Below, piece after piece: positions 1 to 8,231 of a DNA stretch of 64,000 nucleotides. A program made the translations under genes and the position numbers. This DNA comes from Tenacibaculum tangerinum (GTDB taxonomy: Bacteria; Bacteroidota; Bacteroidia; Flavobacteriales; Flavobacteriaceae): assembly GCF_029853675.1 (NCBI RefSeq), contig NZ_CP122539.1, positions 2,251,001 through 2,315,000 on the forward strand, given 5' to 3'. The notes under the pieces are model-generated. The model was not told the DNA's origin and made no database searches. It saw only the letters and a list, made by a program, of their open reading frames with translations. Numbering within the stretch: position 1 is the first letter of the stretch; every line of letters starts with the position of its first letter.

Positions 1-3000
1 TTCGGTACCGTTGTAGTTTTTATAACGAGATAATACTGACGGATTTGTATTTTCTATCGCCCCGCCTCTAAAAAATTGGAAGTTATCACCTGCAGGATCC
101 TCTAATCCTGCAAAAGCAGGGTATTTGGCTCTTTCTTCCTCATCATTCAATCCGTCTAAACCAATATCTTGATTGGTTCTTGCTTCGTTACTCGCATCGA
201 AAGCATATAGTATCGAAGGATTGATGGGTGTATCTCCCCAAATAGAGGAACGAACATTGCCGCCATCATTCTTTTGTCCATCTTCTGGCAACCCATTTTC
301 GTACTGTTTTCTTCCATCTTTTAATATATCTTCTGAAATATTTCCTAGGTTAATAAACAGTTTTCCTACTTGGTTCGTTGGGTCATTAGGATCGATACCA
401 ACTGGCAAGCCTTCTTCGTTGGTTATGGAGTAATTTTCGTACGGATCCATTAACCAAAATTGGATATACTCTACGTTTGCTTGTTCAAAATTATTTGTAG
501 TTAACGAACGCATGATACCTCCCCAGCGCTCTTCGGCAGTTACCGTATTTGCATTTTCATTATAATTGTAAGGCCCTCTTTCATCAGGGTAGTAGGCCAA
601 ATCTAGGGTTCTAACTAAATTTTGCTGAGTAATGTCTAAATCTGTATTCGGGAATAATTCGTTGTAACGAATTTGGCGTACCTCATCTCTAGATAGTTCA
701 TTTTCATCAATATTATCGGGTCTATTTCCACTTCCGTAGAATAATTGATCGATATTATACCACGCTAATTTTCCTCTTTTGTAATTGTACTCCAATCCGA
801 AAGAACCTCCGTTAAAGCCTTGTGATTCGGGTGTGCTAGCTAAAAACCATTGTTGTGGTGAGTTCAAGTTAATGGGTATTTGCGAGGCTTCAAAGTCATC
901 TAAATACGACGTCGCAGTGCCGTCTACATTAATTCCACTTGGAGACCCTGGTAACAAATATGCCATATCTGACCGAACAGAAATATTTGAGGGTACTTCC
1001 GTTTCTACAAACGGTAATTTATTGGCTAGTTTCGTTAAATAGGGTACTTCTGAAGAGTAGTTTACATTCAATCCGAACATGATATTGTCTATCGGTTCAC
1101 CTCCAAAATTTACTTTTGGCGTGATGGGTCTTTCGCTTACATTTAAGAAGGTTCCTCCTACAATAAAATCTTCAGAGAATCGGTGTTCCACATCTATTCC
1201 AATAAATGTTTTTCGTTGTTGGTTAAAAAAGGTGTTATTTTCTACAGAGGCATTAATTGGGATTCCTGATGCTTCTAATCCTGGATCTAAAATTTGCACA
1301 CGACCTAACTGATAATCTACCACATAGTCTACTCCTTCTACCAACTGTCTTCCGCCTGCGGTAACTCTTACAGAACCTCTCGGAACATTAAAAGCTCCTA
1401 AAGAAATACCCCTACTGGTTTCTGATTTAAAGTATCCTTTTAAAAAGAATTTATCTAAGTTTTGGTATTCGTTTTTTGCTTGGATTTTGGTAGTTAAGTA
1501 CAGTTCTTCGAATATATACTTCTCTTGGTCGGCAGGGTTGGTAAGTTCGTCTTTTAAATCGTTTCCAAAAGGTTCGGGTTCTGGGAATAGTACGTATCCT
1601 CTTTCAGAGTTTACCGTAATTCCTTCAACGTAATCGAAGAAACCGTCTCCATTAGGAACTGCATACTGACTTTGGTCTAGTTTATCTAAATTTAAAATGC
1701 GTAATAACGGACTATCATTTATTCCTGGGGTTTGTGCATTTTGTAGAGTGTTTTGCAAGGTTCCTGTTTCATCGTCTCGATATAATAATTCAAAACGGAA
1801 ACCATCGCGCTGTAGTGGAAACGCTCCTAAGGCATACACGTTTTTCATCATTAAACGCCAAGTAGGAAATGATTCTCCAAGACTAGTAGCTGTAGCTGTT
1901 TCTGGACGTACTGTGTTTAAAATTTCGCTACGCAATAGTTTAACCACTATGTTTGCAGGTGCAATAATTCCATCGTTAGAAAATTCTCCAACTTTAAAAA
2001 CAGTTTCCCCGCTAGAAGCTCCAACTACAGTATATTCAAATGCAACGGCTAATACTTCCCCATCATTCAGTCGTCTATTTAAAGAGATAAATCCTAATTG
2101 AGGATGTAACCTAAATTCGTTGGGTTGCAGCTTTCGGGCATTTTGCAGGTAGGTATAGTTAAATCCTTGTCGCGGAGGCACTCCTATTCCACTAATTGCA
2201 GCATCGATGGTGGCTACATCTCTAATTCCTCCTGTAGTTGTTGTTAGTAAAGAACTTAAATTGTTTACGTCATTGTATGGTAAAAATTTAGAATTTACTG
2301 AGACTGCTCCGGGTGTTGTCGTAATTTCAGATGGATTTACCTCATTTACGTCTTCAGACTCTCCTAAATCGGCAAGTGCAACGATACTTCGGTAATCGGT
2401 TACATTTTGATTTCTGTTGGTAACCCACACTTCTATCCTAGTAATATTAATAGGACTGCTAATTAAGGGGTAATTTTCGAGTGCTTTTTTATAGTTATCT
2501 CTAAAATATTGCGACAAGAAAAAATGTCGGTCATTGTCATAATCAGAAGCTCGTAATTCGAAAGGTTCAATGGTTGCTCCGCCTTCGGCAATTACTGTTT
2601 TTGATTGTGAGTTCTGTTGTGAAAAAGCCGCTGTTACATAGGTTTTACCAAACTGTAGCTCTGTTTTAACACCAAATAGTGATTGGGCTCCATTAATCAA
2701 CGTATTTTTAATGGGCATGCTAATATTACCAGCATCAATATTTCTAATAATATCGTCTTCAGTTGGTGCGTACTCTAGCTTAATAATATTTTGAAAATCA
2801 AACGTAGATTGTGTGTCATAGTTGGCGGTTACTTTTAAACGTTCACCTACTTTTGCTTGTATACTTGCACTAATTTGTTGGTCGAAATCAAAGGTAAAAC
2901 TACTTTGGTTTTCTACAGATATTTGAGGGTTTTCGTTGTTTTGGTATACTGCACCTAACTTAATATTTATTTGCCCTGTAGGGTTTACCTCAACGGTATT

Positions 3001-3423
3001 TCCGCCAAAAATAGACTCAAAAAATTTAGAGTTTACATAGTATTTCGGAAGCAAGTTTTTACGTGCAGCTTCGTTTCCTTTCTTTTTTGGGTTGGTTGCG
3101 TCTACTTTTTCTTTGAAATAGTCTTTTAAATCATTTTTAAAACGGTACTTATCATACTCTTTCGGAGTCATAAAAATAGGTGTTCCTAAATAGTAGTCGC
3201 CTATTTTTTCAACAATCATAAATTTATTTAAAACCTTATCGTATGTAACAATTGTCTCTGTAGGATTATTTAAGAAAAGACTTCCGTCTTGATGGTACTT
3301 AAAATTATACTTAAGTGGAATTACAGTATCTTTCTTGACAGCATTGGTGCTGTCTTTTTGAGTATTCTGTGAAAATGAAACAACACTTACTAGAATTGCA
3401 AGTGTTGTGAATAATTTATTCAT
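1..3423 (-). CDS. sprA: SprA, type IX secretion outer-membrane translocon (N-terminal part, cut by window edge)
   Basis: An uninterrupted minus-strand frame runs from an ATG at 3423 past the window start, giving about the first 1,140 residues of a protein that is usually about 2,400 long. It begins with a signal peptide (MNKLFTTLAILVSVVSFSQ). The rest is beta-rich outer-membrane sequence typical of SprA/Sov, for example TFDFQNIIKLEYAPTEDDI and RFELLYRDDETGTL. In the family, SprA forms the giant 36-strand barrel through which type IX substrates leave the cell, and it is required for gliding. The gene starts 20 bp after the ruvA stop, so maeB-ruvA-sprA is probably one transcript; ruvA-sprA adjacency is common in Flavobacteria. 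The C-terminal half lies outside the window and cannot be assessed. Confidence 0.93.
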   Translation of the reverse strand, partial: MNKLFTTLAILVSVVSFSQNTQKDSTNAVKKDTVIPLKYNFKYHQDGSLFLNNPTETIVTYDKVLNKFMIVEKIGDYYLGTPIFMTPKEYDKYRFKNDLKDYFKEKVDATNPKKKGNEAARKNLLPKYYVNSKFFESIFGGNTVEVNPTGQINIKLGAVYQNNENPQISVENQSSFTFDFDQQISASIQAKVGERLKVTANYDTQSTFDFQNIIKLEYAPTEDDIIRNIDAGNISMPIKNTLINGAQSLFGVKTELQFGKTYVTAAFSQQNSQSKTVIAEGGATIEPFELRASDYDNDRHFFLSQYFRDNYKKALENYPLISSPINITRIEVWVTNRNQNVTDYRSIVALADLGESEDVNEVNPSEITTTPGAVSVNSKFLPYNDVNNLSSLLTTTTGGIRDVATIDAAISGIGVPPRQGFNYTYLQNARKLQPNEFRLHPQLGFISLNRRLNDGEVLAVAFEYTVVGASSGETVFKVGEFSNDGIIAPANIVVKLLRSEILNTVRPETATATSLGESFPTWRLMMKNVYALGAFPLQRDGFRFELLYRDDETGTLQNTLQNAQTPGINDSPLLRILNLDKLDQSQYAVPNGDGFFDYVEGITVNSERGYVLFPEPEPFGNDLKDELTNPADQEKYIFEELYLTTKIQAKNEYQNLDKFFLKGYFKSETSRGISLGAFNVPRGSVRVTAGGRQLVEGVDYVVDYQLGRVQILDPGLEASGIPINASVENNTFFNQQRKTFIGIDVEHRFSEDFIVGGTFLNVSERPITPKVNFGGEPIDNIMFGLNVNYSSEVPYLTKLANKLPFVETEVPSNISVRSDMAYLLPGSPSGINVDGTATSYLDDFEASQIPINLNSPQQWFLASTPESQGFNGGSFGLEYNYKRGKLAWYNIDQLFYGSGNRPDNIDENELSRDEVRQIRYNELFPNTDLDITQQNLVRTLDLAYYPDERGPYNYNENANTVTAEERWGGIMRSLTTNNFEQANVEYIQFWLMDPYENYSITNEEGLPVGIDPNDPTNQVGKLFINLGNISEDILKDGRKQYENGLPEDGQKNDGGNVRSSIWGDTPINPSILYAFDASNEARTNQDIGLDGLNDEEERAKYPAFAGLEDPAGDNFQFFRGGAIENTNPSVLSRYKNYNGTE

Positions 3424-3443
3424 AACTGATCTCTCCAACCTTT

Positions 3444-4025
3444 TTATAAGTTTTTTAACGCCTGTTTTATAAGTACTTCAACACTTGCATCAGGTGTTTC
3501 TTTTAATAAATTATTAATGACTTTATCAGCTTGCTTCCGTGCAAAACCTAGTACCTCTAAAGCAGATAACGCTTCTTCTTTATTTGTATTGTTCTGTGCT
3601 ACAGAAACTTCATCAATATCAAACGCTTTTAGCACTTTGTCTTTTAGGTCTACAATAACTCGTTGTGCAGTTTTAGCTCCAATTCCTTTAACTGATTGAA
3701 TTAGCCTCACGTTTTCAGTGGCAATTGCTTGTGAAACTTCTTGAGATGTCATAGAAGATAACATGGTTCTTGCTGTGCTGGGTCCTACTCCAGAAACTGA
3801 AGTTAACAATTTAAAAACTTCTCTCTCTAGTTTCGTTGAAAATCCGTAAAGTGTATGCGCATCTTCTCTAATAGATAAATGCGTGTATAACAATACATTT
3901 TCATCATCAGGCAATAATGAATATGTATTTAAAGAAATATGCAGTAAGTATCCTACCCCGTTACAATCTACAACAGCGTAGGTAGGATTTTTCTCTACAA
4001 GTTTTCCCCTTATTTGTGTAATCAT
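3444..4025 (-). CDS. ruvA: Holliday junction branch migration protein RuvA
   Basis: This 193-aa protein matches the usual RuvA length and plan. It has an N-terminal OB fold (MITQIRGKLVEKNPTYAVVD), a central double helix-hairpin-helix region (LLTSVSGVGPSTARTMLSS and LIQSVKGIGAKTAQRVIVDL), and a C-terminal RuvB-contacting domain ending VEVLIKQALKNL. RuvA tetramers hold the four-way junction while the RuvB motors drive branch migration in recombination and repair. The start codon overlaps the maeB stop by 4 bp (ATGA), which indicates translational coupling. sprA follows 20 bp downstream. Confidence 0.96.
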   Translation of the reverse strand: MITQIRGKLVEKNPTYAVVDCNGVGYLLHISLNTYSLLPDDENVLLYTHLSIREDAHTLYGFSTKLEREVFKLLTSVSGVGPSTARTMLSSMTSQEVSQAIATENVRLIQSVKGIGAKTAQRVIVDLKDKVLKAFDIDEVSVAQNNTNKEEALSALEVLGFARKQADKVINNLLKETPDASVEVLIKQALKNL

Positions 4026-6388
4026 TCGAGTTTCTTTTCTAATTGCCTAAAATAGACAAAATTATCATCTAAAAAAATTGCTCTATCCTCATTGCGAAAC
4101 TTTACTTCTTTTTTAGCTTTCATTTCTTTGTTTTGAGCATCTACAACGGCAACGGCTGCCATATTTACCATTTCATCAACACTTGCCCCTAATTGTAAAA
4201 TATGTACGGGCTTACTCATTCCTAATAAAATCGGGCCAATTGTTTCTACCTCATCAACTGCTTTCATAAGTTTATAGGTAATATTTGCCGACTCTAGATT
4301 AGGAAAAATTAACACGTTTGCTCTTTTTCCGTTGAGTTTAGAAAAAGGAAACTCTTTTGCTAGTAATTCAGGATTCAAAGCAAAGTCTGCTTGCAATTCT
4401 CCATCTACTACAACATTAGGATAATGACGGTGAATGTAAGAAACGGCTTCTCTAATCTTTGTTGAGCTCTCTGATTTTGAAGAACCAAAATTTGAAAACC
4501 CTAGCATAGCAACGTTTGGCTTCATTCCAAACATTTTGGCTAATACTGATGTTAACTGTGTAATTTTGGCTAAGTCTTTTGCTGTTGGATTGATATTGAT
4601 GGTCGTATCTGCCAAAAACATAGGTCCTTGTTTGGTTAGCATTATATTGGTCGCTGCTACTCTCGTTACTCCATGGTCTTTTTCAATCAATTCTAACATC
4701 GGCTTTACTACCGAAGCATAGGGTCTTGAATACCCTGTAATCAACGCATCTGCCTCGCCAGAATTTACCATCATAGCCGCAAAATAGTTGCGCTCACGCA
4801 TCCATTTTTGGGCTTCTAAAAAAGTAACTCCATTACGTTGACGAGACTTCCAAAATATGACTGCATATCGATTTCTTCTTTCCTCTTCTTCATCTGTTTT
4901 AGGGTCAATAATTGGTACATCGGCATCGAAACCTAGTTCTTCTTTCAACTCTAAAATAACCTTTCGTCTTCCTAATAAAATTGGTTTTCCTATTTTTTCT
5001 TCATGTACTCGCTGTGCTGCCTTTAAAACATCTAAATGATCTGCTTCTGCAAACACAATTGTCTTTGGATTCTTCTTGGCTCTATTGTGCAATAATCGAA
5101 TTTCTTTGCTTCCAGTTCCCGAACGATCCATTAACTCTTCACGGTATTTTTCCCAATCTTCAATAGGTTCTTGCGCCACTCCAGAATCCATCGCAGCCTT
5201 TGCTATTGCTGGTGGAATTTCATAAATTAATCGTGGATCGAATGGCTTAGGAATAATATATTCTTTTCCGAAAGAAAGACTTACTTCATCATATACAATG
5301 TTTACTTGCTCTGGAACCGAACGCTTTGCTAAGTCTGCTAATGCTTGTACAGCGGCTAACTTCATTTCTTCGTTAATTTTCTTAGCACGTACATCTAATG
5401 CTCCTCGAAAAATAAACGGAAATCCTAAAACATTGTTCACTTGATTAGGATTATCTGATCTTCCTGTTGCCATAATAATATCGTCTCTAGTAGCAATGGC
5501 TAAATCGTAACTTATTTCTGGCTCTGGGTTTGCCATGGCAAAAACGATTGGTTTTTTTGCCATAGATAACAACATTTCAGGACTCACTACATTTCCTTTT
5601 GATAGTCCAATAAACACATCTGCGTTTAACATGGCTTCTTCTAATGTATGTACGTCTTGACTCGTCGCAAATTCGGCTTTTTGTGATGATAGGCTCTCTC
5701 TATCTTTTCGAATTACCCCTTTACTATCACACATAATTACGTTTTCGCGCTTTGCCCCTAATGCCAAGTACAAACGTGTACATGAAATAGCTGCTGCCCC
5801 TGCTCCGTTCACTACGATTTTAACCTTTCCAATATTTTTGTTGCTAATTTCTAGTGCATTTTTTAGAGCTGCTGCCGATATAATTGCGGTACCGTGCTGG
5901 TCGTCGTGCATTACAGGAATATCCAATTCCTCTTTTAATCTTCTTTCTATTTCAAAAGCTTCTGGTGCTTTTATGTCTTCTAAATTTATTCCGCCAAAAG
6001 TTGGCGCAATTGCCTTTACAGTTTCCACAAACTTATCTACATCTGTTGCATCTACCTCGATATCGAAAACATCAATATCGGCAAATATTTTAAACAGCAA
6101 TCCTTTTCCTTCCATCACTGGTTTAGATGCTTCCGGACCAATATCACCTAAACCTAAAACAGCTGTTCCATTCGATATTACTGCTACTAAATTACCTTTC
6201 GAAGTGTATTTATAAACGTTATTTTTGTCTTTCGCTATCTCTAAACAAGGCTCTGCAACACCTGGTGAATATGCTAACGACAAATCGTGCTGCGTTGCAT
6301 ATTTTTTGGTAGGTACTACTGCTATTTTTCCTGGCTTCGGTTTGGCATGATACACTAGTGCTTCATGCCTTTTTCTAGAATCTCTCAT
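4022..6388 (-). CDS. maeB: NADP-dependent malic enzyme with C-terminal phosphotransacetylase-like domain
   Basis: This 788-aa protein has the MaeB architecture. Residues about 1-430 are a malic enzyme unit (YSPGVAEPC, PVMHDDQHGTAIISAAAL, VVNGAGAAAISCTRL). Residues about 440-770 are a phosphate acetyltransferase-like domain (PKTIVFAEADHLDVLKAAQ, LITGYSRPYASVVKPML). It oxidatively decarboxylates malate to pyruvate and yields NADPH. In MaeB proteins the PTA-like domain is known mainly as a regulatory, acetyl-CoA-sensing module. A TAnnTTTG-type box (CAAATATA on the plus strand at 6416-6423) lies just upstream and may start the maeB-ruvA-sprA transcript. Confidence 0.95.
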   Translation of the reverse strand: MRDSRKRHEALVYHAKPKPGKIAVVPTKKYATQHDLSLAYSPGVAEPCLEIAKDKNNVYKYTSKGNLVAVISNGTAVLGLGDIGPEASKPVMEGKGLLFKIFADIDVFDIEVDATDVDKFVETVKAIAPTFGGINLEDIKAPEAFEIERRLKEELDIPVMHDDQHGTAIISAAALKNALEISNKNIGKVKIVVNGAGAAAISCTRLYLALGAKRENVIMCDSKGVIRKDRESLSSQKAEFATSQDVHTLEEAMLNADVFIGLSKGNVVSPEMLLSMAKKPIVFAMANPEPEISYDLAIATRDDIIMATGRSDNPNQVNNVLGFPFIFRGALDVRAKKINEEMKLAAVQALADLAKRSVPEQVNIVYDEVSLSFGKEYIIPKPFDPRLIYEIPPAIAKAAMDSGVAQEPIEDWEKYREELMDRSGTGSKEIRLLHNRAKKNPKTIVFAEADHLDVLKAAQRVHEEKIGKPILLGRRKVILELKEELGFDADVPIIDPKTDEEEERRNRYAVIFWKSRQRNGVTFLEAQKWMRERNYFAAMMVNSGEADALITGYSRPYASVVKPMLELIEKDHGVTRVAATNIMLTKQGPMFLADTTININPTAKDLAKITQLTSVLAKMFGMKPNVAMLGFSNFGSSKSESSTKIREAVSYIHRHYPNVVVDGELQADFALNPELLAKEFPFSKLNGKRANVLIFPNLESANITYKLMKAVDEVETIGPILLGMSKPVHILQLGASVDEMVNMAAVAVVDAQNKEMKAKKEVKFRNEDRAIFLDDNFVYFRQLEKKLE

Positions 6389-6527
6389 AGGTTCGTTCTT
6401 GTTTGTTTGAACCTACAAATATACATTTTGTTCTGACGTGAAAGAATTTACAACCTGATAAAAGTCATATTTTGTCTCTAAATTTCTTGTAATCTTTGCC
6501 CGAATGTTAAACCAAAAAGCAAATATT

Positions 6528-7145
6528 ATGAATGCCTTCCAGAGAGAAATTATTGATGAAGAGGTACAATGGGATAAAACAAAAACCATTGTAAGTAAAA
6601 CAGATGTTTATGGAACCATTTTATATGCCAATGATGTTTTTTCAAATACTTGCGAGTATAGTACGATTGAGTTAATTGGAGAACCTCACAGTATTATTCG
6701 TCATCCAGACATGCCTAAAGTAGCTTTTAAAGTGCTGTGGGATGCGCTTAAAAGAGAAGAAAACTTTCATGCCATTGTTAAGAACCTTACTAAAACTGGA
6801 AAATATTATTGGGTTATTACCGATTTTACCATAGACAAAGATGAAGAGGGTACTGTTATTGGATATACCGCAAGAAGAAAAGCGGTTCCAGACGGGGTTG
6901 TTAAAAAAATAACTCCTATATACAAAACACTTTTAGACATTGAAAAACTAAAAGGAGAGAAAGCAAGTGAAATGTACTTTGAAGCTTATTTAAAAGAAGA
7001 AGTGGGTAAAACGTACAATGAATTTGTGGTTGACTTATTTGATGAAGAGCTTTCTAAAGAAGAAGCCGAGAGAATTAAAAAAGAAACTAGTTCTTTTAAA
7101 AAAGGACTCAATTGGTTTTTCTTCGGAGAAACAAATCCAAAATAA
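6528..7145 (+). CDS. stand-alone PAS-domain protein (aerotaxis-receptor type)
   Basis: The frame opens at an ATG at 6504, but the second ATG at 6528 (MNAFQREIIDEEVQWDKTKT) fits the usual start of this family better and gives 205 aa. One PAS domain covers about residues 20-125, with Aer-like sequence (YGTILYANDVF, GEPHSIIRHPDMPKVAF, YYWVITDFTIDKDEEG). In Aer proteins this domain binds FAD and reports redox state. No kinase, HAMP or methyl-accepting domain follows, only a charged helical tail, so any signal must pass to a partner protein. It is transcribed divergently from maeB, and a strong hairpin ends the gene. Confidence 0.8.
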   Translation: MNAFQREIIDEEVQWDKTKTIVSKTDVYGTILYANDVFSNTCEYSTIELIGEPHSIIRHPDMPKVAFKVLWDALKREENFHAIVKNLTKTGKYYWVITDFTIDKDEEGTVIGYTARRKAVPDGVVKKITPIYKTLLDIEKLKGEKASEMYFEAYLKEEVGKTYNEFVVDLFDEELSKEEAERIKKETSSFKKGLNWFFFGETNPK

Positions 7146-7159
7146 ACCATAAAGACCAT

Positions 7160-7185
7160 AAAACCACCTTCGAGAAGGTGGTTTT
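7160..7185. terminator. bidirectional hairpin terminator between the PAS gene and queG
   Basis: A perfect 11-bp stem (AAAACCACCTT pairing with AAGGTGGTTTT) with loop CGAG sits between the two convergent genes. It overlaps the last bases of queG. The A and T runs at the stem ends suit termination in both directions. Confidence 0.8.
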
Positions 7186-8110
7186 ATGATTTTATAAAAT
7201 TAATATTTCTAACCAAGCCCGAAAATTTAGTACGTTTTACTGCCGATTTTTTAAACACTCTACTGAAGGTTTCTTGAGTTAGCTCTTGCCAATCGTGTTT
7301 TGTCATTTCTAATAACTCCTGCTGCGGAGCAAATAACGGTTCGTTATGAGGTTTAGAAAAGCGGTTCCACGGACAAACATCTTGGCACACATCGCAGCCA
7401 AACATCCAGTCTTCCATTTTCTCTTTAAATGTTGTGGGAATAGCGTCTTTTAACTCAATCGTTAAGTACGAAATGCACTTACTTCCATCAACCGTGTTAT
7501 TGGGTAAAATAGCTTGTGTTGGACACGCATCAATGCAACGTGTACAACTGCCACAATGATTTGTTTTAAAAGGCTCGTCGTAAGCCAATTCTAAGTCGAT
7601 AACTAATTCTGCTAAAAAGAAAAACGATCCCTGTTGCTTTTGAATTAATAGCGAGTGTTTTCCGTTCCACCCCAAACCTGATTTTTCTGCCCAAGCGCGC
7701 TCTAAAACAGGAGCAGAATCTACAAAGCAACGTCCTGAAACCTCTCCTATTTCATCATTAATGAATTGTAATAATTCACGCAATTTATCTTTAATAACAT
7801 GATGATAATCTTGACCGTAGGCATATTTTGAAATTTTATAAGTTCCTTCTTGTTGAACTTCTGATGGAAAATAATTATACGACAATGAGATAACCGATTT
7901 TGCTCCCTCTACCAGTAATCTAGGATCTAAACGTTTATCAAAATGATTTTCCATATACTGCATCTTACCATGATAGTCGTTTTGCAACCATTGTTCTAAA
8001 CGAGGGGCTTCTGCTTCTAAAAATTCAGCTTTAGCAATACCACAATCCAAAAAACCCAAACGTGCTGCTTGCTTTTTAATACTATTTGAATAGTGTTGCT
8101 GTCGATTCAA
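7184..8110 (-). CDS. queG: epoxyqueuosine reductase QueG
   Basis: This 308-aa protein carries the QueG hallmarks. The N-terminal cobalamin-binding reductase part includes [18 protein letters not shown] two-[4Fe-4S] ferredoxin-like module follows, with [18 protein letters not shown] and a second cluster site [12 protein letters not shown]. QueG reduces epoxyqueuosine to queuosine in tRNA, the last step of wobble-base Q34 synthesis. The protein is shorter than forms with a C-terminal HEAT extension, as is usual in Bacteroidetes. A TAnnTTTG-like box (CAAAATTA on plus, 8131-8138) lies about 20 bp upstream of the start. Confidence 0.95.
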   Translation of the reverse strand: MNRQQHYSNSIKKQAARLGFLDCGIAKAEFLEAEAPRLEQWLQNDYHGKMQYMENHFDKRLDPRLLVEGAKSVISLSYNYFPSEVQQEGTYKISKYAYGQDYHHVIKDKLRELLQFINDEIGEVSGRCFVDSAPVLERAWAEKSGLGWNGKHSLLIQKQQGSFFFLAELVIDLELAYDEPFKTNHCGSCTRCIDACPTQAILPNNTVDGSKCISYLTIELKDAIPTTFKEKMEDWMFGCDVCQDVCPWNRFSKPHNEPLFAPQQELLEMTKHDWQELTQETFSRVFKKSAVKRTKFSGLVRNINFIKS

Positions 8111-8231
8111 AATACTTAATTTTATCAGTACAAAATTACCAAAAGAAAAATTATAATTTTATTCACTTTATATTTACAAATAATTGTTGAAATTTGTAGT
8201 TTAACGATTGTGATAACAAACTTCTTTCACC